From: Sterolibacterium sp964521075
Lineage (GTDB): Bacteria; Pseudomonadota; Gammaproteobacteria; Burkholderiales; Rhodocyclaceae
DNA length: 24,133 bases
Assembly (NCBI GenBank): GCA_964521075.1
Contig: CAZFPI010000035.1
Span: 1 to 24,133, forward strand
Reading direction: 5' to 3'
Shown piece after piece: positions 7,085-14,567 of the stretch (positions within the stretch are counted from its first letter, which is position 1; each line of letters begins with the position of its first letter). The notes beneath the pieces are model-generated. The model saw only the letters and a program-made list of their open reading frames with translations. It searched no databases and was not told the DNA's origin. A program made the translations under genes and the position numbers.

Positions 7085-8863
7085 ATGACCGCTCCTTCCC
7101 CTCTCCCGCCCTCCTCCTCGGCCAATTTCGCCGTTCTCCGGCAACTGGGACGTTTTCTGTTGCCTTATCGCGGGCGGCTGGCTTTGGCGATGGTCGTGCT
7201 GGTGGTGGCGGCGGCTTCGGCCCTGGTGCTGCCGCTGGCCGTGCGTCAGGTGATCGACCTGGGGTTCTCGAAAGAAAACGCCGCGCATATCGACCACTGG
7301 TTCGCTCTGCTCTTCGCCGTGGCTCTGGTGCTGGGGCTTTTTACCGCGCTGCGTTTTTATCTCGTTTCGTGGCTGGGCGAGCGCGTGGTGGCGGATGTTC
7401 GCAATGCGGTGTATCGCCACATCCTCGGCATGAGTCCGGCTTTTTTCGAGACCATGCGGACAGGTGAAGTCCTTTCGCGGCTGACGACGGACACCACGCT
7501 GATCCAGGTCGTTGTGGGCACGAGCATTTCCATGGCACTACGCAACGCGCTTTTGCTGGTGGGGGCACTGGTGATGATGGGTATCAGCAGCCCGCGTCTG
7601 ACGGCCTATACCCTGCTGATGCTGCTGGCGGTGGTGTTGCCCATTACTGTTTTCGGTCGCGCCGTGCGCCGCCTTTCCCGTGCGAGCCAGGACCGTGTTG
7701 CCGACGCAAGTGCCCTGGCCGGGGAAAAACTCAATGCCATCGTGACGGTGCAGTCCTTTGGGCAGGAAGAGCGTGAAATCCGGACATTTGAAGGCTCGGT
7801 GGAAAACGCCTTTCTCACGGCCTTGCGCCGCATCCGTGCCCGCACGGCCCTGACGGCCATCATCATCGTGATGGCTTTCGGGGCGGTCGTGTTCGTCCTC
7901 TGGCTGGGCGCGCATGATGTCGTAGAAGGCGCGATGACAGCCGGGCAACTCGGGCAGTTCATTCTTTACACCGTCATGGTCGCCGGGAGTATCGGCGCGC
8001 TGGCCGAGGTCTGGGGCGACGTCCAGCGGGCAGCGGGGGCGACGGAACGGCTGATGGAGCTCCTCGCGGCACGCCCTGCCATTCATACGCCCGCCGTGCC
8101 CTTGCCCCTGCCTGCCCCGCGAGGAGAAATCAGCATTGAATCGCTCACCTTTCACTACCCTTCCCGCCCGGATCGCGCCGCCTTGAGCCAGATCGACCTG
8201 CACATCCGACCAGGAGAGACCGTGGCACTGGTCGGGCCTTCCGGAGCCGGGAAAAGCACTTTGTTTCAGTTACTCCTGCGTTTTTACGACCCTCAGCAGG
8301 GGCGCATTCTTTTTGACGGCGTGGATATCGTCCAGGCTGCACCCGAAGCCGTGCGTGCGCGCATCGGCATCGTGCCGCAGGATACGGTCATCTTTTCGGC
8401 CAGCGCGATGGAAAACATCCGGTATGGCCGTCCTGATGCGACGGATGAAGAAGTCAAGGCGGCTGCGCGTGCGGCGGTGGCGGATGAATTCATCGAAAGA
8501 CTGCCCGAAGGCTGGAATAGTTATCTGGGTGAGCGCGGCGTGCGACTTTCCGGTGGGCAACGCCAGCGCATCGCCATCGCCCGGGCCATTCTCAAGGATC
8601 CACCGCTGCTGCTGCTGGACGAGGCCACCAGCGCGCTGGACGCCGAAAGTGAGCGGCTGGTTCAGACGGCACTCGCGCATCTGACGGAAAACCGGACGAC
8701 ATTGGTGATTGCCCATCGCCTCGCCACGGTCCGCAAGGCAGACCGGATCATCGTCCTGGATCAGGGAAAAGTGGTCGCCACCGGAAGCCATGAAACCCTG
8801 AGCCGGGAGGGAGGGCTCTATGGCCGTCTGGCTGCCTTGCAGTTTGATGCCCAGAGCTTTTGA
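7085..8863 (+). CDS. ABC exporter, fused transmembrane and ATPase domains (MsbA-like)
   Basis: A 592-residue half-transporter of the lipid/multidrug exporter type. The N-terminal ~310 residues hold six membrane helices, beginning at FLLPYRGRLALAMVVLVVAAASALVLPL. The ATPase half has Walker A GPSGAGKST (384-392), the signature LSGGQ (488-492), Walker B with D512/E513 in LLLLDEATSALD, and the switch histidine H544 in IAHRLAT. It should dimerise in the inner membrane and export a hydrophobic substrate; lipid A-like lipids, peptides or drugs are all possible. No clear Shine-Dalgarno precedes the ATG (the upstream sequence repeats GCTACCT), but later starts would cut into the first helix region. 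It is divergent from the radical SAM gene, so export of a modified peptide is conceivable but unsupported. Confidence 0.92.
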   Translation: MTAPSPLPPSSSANFAVLRQLGRFLLPYRGRLALAMVVLVVAAASALVLPLAVRQVIDLGFSKENAAHIDHWFALLFAVALVLGLFTALRFYLVSWLGERVVADVRNAVYRHILGMSPAFFETMRTGEVLSRLTTDTTLIQVVVGTSISMALRNALLLVGALVMMGISSPRLTAYTLLMLLAVVLPITVFGRAVRRLSRASQDRVADASALAGEKLNAIVTVQSFGQEEREIRTFEGSVENAFLTALRRIRARTALTAIIIVMAFGAVVFVLWLGAHDVVEGAMTAGQLGQFILYTVMVAGSIGALAEVWGDVQRAAGATERLMELLAARPAIHTPAVPLPLPAPRGEISIESLTFHYPSRPDRAALSQIDLHIRPGETVALVGPSGAGKSTLFQLLLRFYDPQQGRILFDGVDIVQAAPEAVRARIGIVPQDTVIFSASAMENIRYGRPDATDEEVKAAARAAVADEFIERLPEGWNSYLGERGVRLSGGQRQRIAIARAILKDPPLLLLDEATSALDAESERLVQTALAHLTENRTTLVIAHRLATVRKADRIIVLDQGKVVATGSHETLSREGGLYGRLAALQFDAQSF

Positions 8864-8883
8864 ACCCGGAGTAGCACGTTTCT

Positions 8884-8937
8884 CCCCCGTTTGAGGCTTG
8901 CGACGGGGGGCATAAACCGCTATCGTTGCGGGTTTAT
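8884..8937 (+). terminator. Tandem hairpins after the ABC exporter, possible terminator or leader
   Basis: Two hairpins sit back to back in the 153-bp gap. The first has a perfect 7-bp stem CCCCCGT/ACGGGGG (8884-8890 with 8903-8909). The second pairs ATAAACCGC with GCGGGTTTAT across a 7-nt loop (8912-8937) with one bulge. Only a short T-rich run (TTTATTGT) follows, so termination is plausible but not strong. Since the Fe-S gene starts about 80 bp later, they could also be part of its leader. Confidence 0.4.
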
Positions 8938-9016
8938 TGTCGGGTGCTGCTGGTCTTTTCCCTGGGGGTACGGGCAGGCGGCAAACCCTATTTTCCTTTG
9001 TTTTCCTGAGCCGCCG

Positions 9017-11035
9017 ATGTATTCCATCTCCGCCATTCACTACGTTTTTCTCACGTTGCTGCTGATCGCCTCGCTGGTGAGTCTGGGCTTCGGACTACGC
9101 AAATACTGGCAGGCCATCGTGCATGGCCAGGCTTTTTTCACCACAGGCGAGCCGATCACAAAAGAAGCCGTGCTGGCCCGGGTGAATTGGAAAACCTTTG
9201 TCGGGCGTGGCCTCCTGCTCTCGCGCCTCAAGAAACGCCCCGCTTCCGGGCTCGCGCACAATCTCCTGTTTTTCGGGGCCGTCATCGAAATTCTGGGCCA
9301 TGGCCTCTACGCTTTGTCCTTTGTCGGCGTGGATATCTACCACGGCTGGTTTGGCCGCTATTTCATGGAGCTTGCGCGTGAAATCGGTGGCTTGATGATG
9401 CTGGCCGGCATCGTTTTCTTCATTGGTCGCCGCCTGGCTCCGCCGGAAAGACTGACGGCGGGCGGCAAGACGCGCCAAGGGTTTTTACCCATGGAGTTTT
9501 TGCTGCTGGCGGCCGTGCTCCTGGGGTTTACTGCTGAAACTTTCCGGCTGACCAACCCGGAGGCCAGTTCGCAGTTCGAGTTTTTGGGCAAGGCGATGGC
9601 TGCGATGCTGGCCTCCACAAACAAAGATGCCCTGGTGGCGGGCAACCTGCTCTTCTGGTGGCTGCACATGCTGGCCGGTGTCGCCTTCATCGCCCTGATC
9701 GCGCATACGCCGATGTCGCACATGGTGCTGGGCCTGGCCAACAGCGGTCTGGCGAAAAAGCGTTCCGGCATCACGCTGACGCCCATCGACTTCGAGGCCG
9801 ACGAGGAAGAGGGCAAGGAATTGCTGCTGGGGGCGACGAAACTCTCCCAGCTCTCACAAAAATACCTGATGGATTTCTCTACCTGCCTGTGGTGCGGCCG
9901 CTGTCATGAAGTCTGCCCGGCAGCGCAAACCGGCAAGGCACTCTCGCCCAAATCCATCATGGCGACCTGCGCCGAATACATGGCACAAGGCAAGTTTGAT
10001 GATGATTCCCTGATCGACACCATCGGCCAGGAGGCGGTTTTCAACTGCACCACCTGCGGGGCCTGCATCGAACAATGCCCTGTCAGCAACAGCCCGGCCG
10101 AAGTCGTGCTGGAATTGCGCCGCAATTTCGTCATGGAACGCTCGGAAATGCCCGACACCATGGCGGCGGCCAATGCCAATCTGGAAAAGCGCGGCCACCC
10201 CTTCGTCGGCACATCCGCCAATGTGGACGACTGGAAGAAGGGCCTGCCCTTTGACGTTCCCCTGTTCGAGCCGGGTGAAACCGAATATCTGCTCTGGCTG
10301 GGTTGCGCTGTGACTTACGAAGAACGCGCCCAGAACATCGCCCGCGCCACGGCGCAACTGCTCACTGCCGCTGGCCTCTCCTGGGGCGTGCTGGAAGGTT
10401 CGCGCTGCACAGGGGACCCGGCGAAGATGATGGGCAACGAAATGCAGTTCGTCGAAATCGCCCAGGGCAACATCGAAGAATTCCAGGAGATGAAAATCCA
10501 GAAGGTCATCACCATGTGCGCCCATTGCTTCAACAGCTTCGACCGCTACTATCCGGAGCTGGGCGGGCAGTGGCAGACCATCCCGCACGCTGTGCTGATC
10601 GACGGGCTCATCAAGGACGGCCGGCTGAAAGTGAAGAAGGACAACGAGAAAATCACCTTCCACGACCCCTGCTATCTCGCCCGCCACAACGACATCGTCG
10701 ACGAAACACGCGGCGTGGTTTCCGCCATCGGCCAGCTCGTCGAAATGCCCCGCAATGGCAAGGACAGCTTCTGCTGCGGCGCGGGCGGGGGCAACTACTG
10801 GGGCGGCCAGGGCGGCACGGCGCGCATCAATGATGTCCGTGCCCAGGAAGCCTTCGACACCGGCGCGGACAAGATCGCGACCTCCTGCCCCTTCTGTAAC
10901 CTGATGCTCACCTCCAGTGCCGCCAAGCACACCGAAGAACGCAAGGTCTTCGACGTGGCCGAGCTGGTGCTGGAGAAGCTGGAAAATAAACCTTCCAATT
11001 CTTCCAATTCCTCCAATCCTTCCCTATCGGCCTGA
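9017..11035 (+). CDS. Membrane Fe-S oxidoreductase, HdrD/EMO-like (NarI-like helices, two 4Fe-4S, two CCG domains)
   Basis: A 672-residue membrane-bound electron carrier. Five hydrophobic segments in the first ~260 residues resemble the NarI-type cytochrome b subunit. Two ferredoxin-like sites follow, C290/C293/C296/C300 and C344/C347/C350/C354. The C-terminus has two cysteine-rich CCG domains as in heterodisulfide reductase HdrB/D (C464, C501xxC504, then FCCGAGGG at 586-587 and CPFC at 624-627). Proteins of this layout have been described as ETF:(mena)quinone oxidoreductases (EMO) that drain electrons from acyl-CoA dehydrogenases into the quinone pool. The frame can extend 42 codons to a TTG at 8891, but the extension looks non-coding and includes the hairpins, so the ATG at 9017 before the first helix is chosen. 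It probably heads the CoA cluster that follows after 66 bp. Confidence 0.88.
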   Translation: MYSISAIHYVFLTLLLIASLVSLGFGLRKYWQAIVHGQAFFTTGEPITKEAVLARVNWKTFVGRGLLLSRLKKRPASGLAHNLLFFGAVIEILGHGLYALSFVGVDIYHGWFGRYFMELAREIGGLMMLAGIVFFIGRRLAPPERLTAGGKTRQGFLPMEFLLLAAVLLGFTAETFRLTNPEASSQFEFLGKAMAAMLASTNKDALVAGNLLFWWLHMLAGVAFIALIAHTPMSHMVLGLANSGLAKKRSGITLTPIDFEADEEEGKELLLGATKLSQLSQKYLMDFSTCLWCGRCHEVCPAAQTGKALSPKSIMATCAEYMAQGKFDDDSLIDTIGQEAVFNCTTCGACIEQCPVSNSPAEVVLELRRNFVMERSEMPDTMAAANANLEKRGHPFVGTSANVDDWKKGLPFDVPLFEPGETEYLLWLGCAVTYEERAQNIARATAQLLTAAGLSWGVLEGSRCTGDPAKMMGNEMQFVEIAQGNIEEFQEMKIQKVITMCAHCFNSFDRYYPELGGQWQTIPHAVLIDGLIKDGRLKVKKDNEKITFHDPCYLARHNDIVDETRGVVSAIGQLVEMPRNGKDSFCCGAGGGNYWGGQGGTARINDVRAQEAFDTGADKIATSCPFCNLMLTSSAAKHTEERKVFDVAELVLEKLENKPSNSSNSSNPSLSA

Positions 11036-11101
11036 GCCTGATTTCCACAGACTCACGCCGGATTTTCAACCTCCGTTTCACATTGTTCATGAGGATTCCC
11101 G

Positions 11102-12298
11102 ATGAGCCGCGCACTTGACGACGTCATCGTACTGGACCTGACCCGACAATTCTGTTCCTCTCTGTCGGGCGCGTTTCTGGCCGACTTCGGCGCCCGCGTG
11201 ATCCGCCTGGATCTGCTGCCCGAAGCCCAAACCCCCCCCGCGACGGCTCGAGACGGCGCGTGGAATCACGAAGCCGACCTGATCCACCGCAACAAGGAAA
11301 GCCTCGCGCTCAACCCGCATCTGCCCGAGGGCGCGGCCCTGCTGAGGGATGTGCTCGGCCGGGTGGATGTCATCATCACCGACTGGCAGCGCGAAGAACT
11401 CGCTGCCCTCGGCCTCGACTACGCCAGTGTCACCAAGCTGCGCGGCGACATCATCTTTGGCCGTCTTTCCGGTTTCGGCCCGGTCGGCCCCGATGCCGGG
11501 CTGCCCGCCATCGACGAACTCGCCGCCGCGCGCACCGGCATGATGCCCATCCTGCCCCAGCCCGGCCAGCCGCCTGTCTACACCGGCTCGGGGGCCATGC
11601 ACGCCGCCGTCATGCTGGCTTTCGGGGTGGTCACGGCCCTGGTGCATCGGGTCGACTCGGGCGAAGGCCAGGAAGTCGATGTTTCCCTCTTTGGCGCGAA
11701 CATGTACGGCGCGGCACTGGACATCCAGGCCTTTCTGGCCATCGGCAAGGGCGACCGCCTGCTCAACCCGATTTCGCGTCTGGACGTCTCCAACCCCATG
11801 TCCGGCTCGCTTTATCCGAGTGCCGATGGTCGCTGGGTCACGCTGACCATGCCTGACACCGACCGCTGGTGGCCCATGTTCTCCGAAGCCGTCGGCATCG
11901 CTGCCGACGACCCGCGCTTCGACACGCATGAAAAGCGCACTGCGAATAACCGCCTCGAGCTCATCAACGAACTCGAAGCCGCCTTCCAGAAGAAACCGGG
12001 CGCGCACTGGCGTCAGGTTTTCCAGGAAAAGCAGATGTCGGCGGATGTCATCGAACAGTTCGACTACCCGGCCAGCGACAAACAGGTGGCAGCCAACCGC
12101 TACATCATGGAACTCGACCACCCGAGCCACGGCAAGGTGCAGAGCCTGGGCTTCCCGATCTTCATGTCCGAGAGCACCGCGCGTCTGGACAAGCTCGCGC
12201 CGTGCACCGGCCAGCACAGCCGTGCCGTATTGCGTGACCTGCTCGGTCTGGGTGAAGACCGGTTTTATCAACTCAGTGCCGCTGGCGTCGTGGCTTAA
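11102..12298 (+). CDS. Class III (CaiB/BaiF) CoA-transferase, subunit lacking the catalytic Asp
   Basis: A 398-residue member of the family III CoA-transferases, which move CoA between acids. It shows the N-terminal VIVLDLTRQ...LADFGARVIRLD and the later GEGQEVDVSLFGAN block. The segment that holds the catalytic aspartate in this family (Asp169 in formyl-CoA transferase) reads YTGSGAMHAA, and my alignment puts Ala165 at the position of Asp171 in the next gene's product. It therefore looks like the non-catalytic partner of a heterodimer, as expected for enzymes such as benzylsuccinate CoA-transferase BbsEF. A GAGG precedes the ATG. The gene is followed after 23 bp by its paralogue. The exact acid substrate cannot be told. 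Confidence 0.88.
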   Translation: MSRALDDVIVLDLTRQFCSSLSGAFLADFGARVIRLDLLPEAQTPPATARDGAWNHEADLIHRNKESLALNPHLPEGAALLRDVLGRVDVIITDWQREELAALGLDYASVTKLRGDIIFGRLSGFGPVGPDAGLPAIDELAAARTGMMPILPQPGQPPVYTGSGAMHAAVMLAFGVVTALVHRVDSGEGQEVDVSLFGANMYGAALDIQAFLAIGKGDRLLNPISRLDVSNPMSGSLYPSADGRWVTLTMPDTDRWWPMFSEAVGIAADDPRFDTHEKRTANNRLELINELEAAFQKKPGAHWRQVFQEKQMSADVIEQFDYPASDKQVAANRYIMELDHPSHGKVQSLGFPIFMSESTARLDKLAPCTGQHSRAVLRDLLGLGEDRFYQLSAAGVVA

Positions 12299-12321
12299 CG
12301 TAAGGGACGGAGAAAAACACC

Positions 12322-13530
12322 ATGGCAAAAGCACTCGAAGGTCTGCGCGTCGTCGATCTGACCGTCTGGTTTCAGGGCCCCGTCGCTGCCCAGTATCTCG
12401 CCGATTTCGGCGCGGAAGTCATCAAGGTCGAACGTCCGCAAGGCGGCGACCAGGCGCGCGGCGTACGCTCCATCAAATCGCTGGAAATCGGCGACTGGAA
12501 CCAGTATTTCCTCGTCATCAACCGCAACAAGAAAAGCATCGCCATCGACCTGCGTAAGCCGCAGGGGCAGCAGATTCTCTATCGCATCATCGAGAAGTCG
12601 GATGTCTTCTTGTCCAACCTCGCCCCTGAACAGCTGGCGGCCTGGAATCTGTCGTACGAGAAGCTTTCGGCGATCAACCCGAAATTGATCTACGCCACCA
12701 ACACCGGCTATGGCCGCTACGGCGGCGCATCCAAGCCCTCTTTCGACATGACCGTGCAGGCACTGACCGGCGTCATGGCGCGTCTGGGCGAGCCGGGCCA
12801 GCCGCCGATCTACATCGGCATGGGCTCGGGCGATGCCTACGGCGGCATCATGTCGGCTTTCGGCATCATGATGGCGATCTACCAGCGCAAGCGTACGGGG
12901 CGTGGCCAGTGTCTCGATGCCTCGCTCTACGGCGCGCAGCTTTATCTGGCCGCCCCGCATCTGCAGGCTTTCCTCGCGGGCGACAAGGGTGCAGCCTTGC
13001 AAAAATCCCGCAAGCAGGTTGAAAACCCGCTGTGGAATCTGTACCCGACCAGCGGCAAGTGGGTGTATGTCTGCGAGCCCAATGACGATGCGCGTTTCAC
13101 CGCGCTGTGCCGCGCCATCAAGGCGGAGGACATGCTGGCCGATGCACGCTTCAAGAGTGCCGAATCGCGCCAGCAGCACAACGAGGCCCTGATCGAAGTG
13201 CTGGAAGCGCACACGCAGAAATTCGACCACACGACCCTGATGGCGGCCTTCAAGGCGGCGGGCGTCGTTGCCCAGCCTGTCAACAACCTCGCCGATGTCA
13301 TCCGCGACGAGCAGGCCTGGCAGAACAACTACTTCATGAAGACCTACTGCGAAGAAGTGCAGCGTGATGTCGACGTGCGTGGTCTGCCCGTTGCCCTTTC
13401 CAAAACGCCGGGTGAGATCAATACCCTCGGCCCGCAACTTGGCCAGGACACCGAAATCCTGATGATGGAACTGCTCGGCTACGAATGGGAAGAAATCGAA
13501 ACCCTGAAGTCCGAGGGTGCGATTCCGTAA
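12322..13530 (+). CDS. Class III (CaiB/BaiF) CoA-transferase, probable catalytic subunit
   Basis: A 402-residue paralogue of the preceding protein. It opens with LRVVDLTVWFQGPVAAQYLADFGAEVIKVERP, the typical CaiB/BaiF start, and has RNKKSIAIDLRKPQGQ and GRGQCLDASLYGAQ further on. Asp171 in GMGSGDAYGG lies where the family's aspartate forms the mixed anhydride and aspartyl-CoA intermediates, although the local spacing differs slightly from formyl-CoA transferase. Together with the upstream subunit it would activate an acid by CoA transfer from succinyl-CoA or another thioester, so no ATP is spent. The ATG has GGAG 10 nt upstream. The 83-bp gap to the next gene carries a palindrome. Alternatives within the superfamily are an acyl-CoA racemase or carnitine-type transferase. 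Confidence 0.9.
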   Translation: MAKALEGLRVVDLTVWFQGPVAAQYLADFGAEVIKVERPQGGDQARGVRSIKSLEIGDWNQYFLVINRNKKSIAIDLRKPQGQQILYRIIEKSDVFLSNLAPEQLAAWNLSYEKLSAINPKLIYATNTGYGRYGGASKPSFDMTVQALTGVMARLGEPGQPPIYIGMGSGDAYGGIMSAFGIMMAIYQRKRTGRGQCLDASLYGAQLYLAAPHLQAFLAGDKGAALQKSRKQVENPLWNLYPTSGKWVYVCEPNDDARFTALCRAIKAEDMLADARFKSAESRQQHNEALIEVLEAHTQKFDHTTLMAAFKAAGVVAQPVNNLADVIRDEQAWQNNYFMKTYCEEVQRDVDVRGLPVALSKTPGEINTLGPQLGQDTEILMMELLGYEWEEIETLKSEGAIP

Positions 13531-13543
13531 GTGCCGCATTTCA

Positions 13544-13583
13544 CCGTTCGGCCTGGGGCATTCAACAGGCGCATCCCGAACGG
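13544..13583. repeat. Imperfect palindrome related to the repeat at 16995
   Basis: The outer arms CCGTTCGG (13544-13551) and CCGAACGG (13576-13583) pair perfectly, and inside them CCTG/CAGG pair again around a short loop. The left arm begins ACCGTTCGGCCTG, identical over 13 bases to the left repeat at 16995. No T-tract follows. It lies between the CoA-transferase and the MenB-like gene and may act as an mRNA-stabilising or attenuating hairpin. Confidence 0.6.
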
Positions 13584-13613
13584 ACTGATCAACCAGAAAG
13601 CAAGGAAAACACT

Positions 13614-14516
13614 ATGAGCTGGAGCAACTGGAGCGTCGTCGAAGGCGAGGGCCTCAATGATTTCAAGGAAATCATTTACGAAAAGAAGCATCACTCGGTG
13701 CTGGGCGGCGGCATTGCCCGCGTCTCGCTCAACAAGCCGGACAAGATGAATACGCTGACGATTTCCACCGTCGACGAAATGTTTCGCGCCTTCTACGACG
13801 CCAACCACGACCCGGCCATCGGCGTCATCATCGTCGCCGGCAAGGGTAAGCACTTCGGTGCTGGCGGTGACGTGAACTGGGAACGCTGGGGCCTGCGCGA
13901 AGCCTTCTACAACCGTTATCCGCACAACCGTCTGATGCGGATGTCGAGGAAACCCATCATCGCGCAGGTGCAAGGCTATTGCATCGCAGGCCACAACCAC
14001 ATGGCCTATTGCTGTGACTTCACCATCGCCGCCGACAACGCCGTGTTCGGCCAGGCCGGTGCCCGCGTGTCCTCCCCGGCAGACGGTTTCTTCGTGCCTT
14101 ATCTCACCAAGGTCATCGGCACCAAGAAGGCCCGCGAAATGTGGATGCTGTGCCGCAAGTACAAGGCCGAGGACGCGCTCGCCATGGGGCTGGTGAACAC
14201 TGTCGTGCCGCTTGAGCAGCTCGAAGCCGAAGTCGATTCCTGGTGCGAAGAAATGCTCGCCAAGAGCCCGGGCTGCCTGGAGGTGCTGAAAGCGGCTTTC
14301 GATCAGGAAATGGATGGTTACAAAGAATCCTGCATCATCTCCGCCAACATGTATCCGGACTGGTTTGACAGCCCCGAAGGCAAGGAAGGTGGTTCCGCCT
14401 TCGTCGAGAAGCGCACACCGGAATTCTGGAGCATCCGCAACCGCGAGGCTGAAGCCCAGGCTGAGCTGCTCAAGGAATACGAAGAAATCCAGGCCACCCG
14501 CAAGGCGGGCAAGTAA
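13614..14516 (+). CDS. Crotonase-family protein, MenB/BadI-like (possible ring-cleaving or C-C hydrolase)
   Basis: A 300-residue crotonase. The oxyanion-hole segment GAGGD is at 82-86, and the following region aligns by eye with MenB and with BadI (2-ketocyclohexanecarboxyl-CoA hydrolase): KPIIAQVQGYCIAGHNHM, FTIAADNAVFGQAG, GTKKAREMWMLCRKY, MGLVNTVVP. Neither hydratase glutamate is present: H129 stands at the first position and G149 at the second. Asp157 lies where MenB-type enzymes have a conserved Asp. That pattern suggests Dieckmann-type condensation or its hydrolytic reverse, such as opening a 2-oxo ring acyl-CoA. A ~35-residue charged C-terminal tail extends beyond BadI length. The frame extends upstream to 13485, but the ATG at 13614 has an AAGGAA and fits family starts. 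BamA-type hydrolases are an alternative. Confidence 0.82.
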   Translation: MSWSNWSVVEGEGLNDFKEIIYEKKHHSVLGGGIARVSLNKPDKMNTLTISTVDEMFRAFYDANHDPAIGVIIVAGKGKHFGAGGDVNWERWGLREAFYNRYPHNRLMRMSRKPIIAQVQGYCIAGHNHMAYCCDFTIAADNAVFGQAGARVSSPADGFFVPYLTKVIGTKKAREMWMLCRKYKAEDALAMGLVNTVVPLEQLEAEVDSWCEEMLAKSPGCLEVLKAAFDQEMDGYKESCIISANMYPDWFDSPEGKEGGSAFVEKRTPEFWSIRNREAEAQAELLKEYEEIQATRKAGK

Positions 14517-14524
14517 TTTCACGC

Positions 14525-14541
14525 CTCCCGTTCATCGGGAG
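14525..14541 (+). other. Small intergenic hairpin
   Basis: CTCCCG and CGGGAG pair around the loop TTCAT, just after the MenB-like stop and 26 bp before the thiolase start. No T-tract follows. It may modulate the stability or processing of a polycistronic mRNA. Confidence 0.35.
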
Positions 14542-14567
14542 CCTTCACCAGCAAGACAGGAGACAGC

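Noticed and set aside
8891..9016. 42-codon N-terminal extension of the Fe-S protein from a TTG
   Set aside because: It covers the hairpins, its translation is Cys/Trp/Gly-rich with no family match, and the first membrane helix starts right after the ATG at 9017.
11087..13539. Two ~415-codon minus-strand frames opposite the CoA-transferases
   Set aside because: Mirror frames of strongly recognisable CaiB/BaiF genes, with no motifs of their own.
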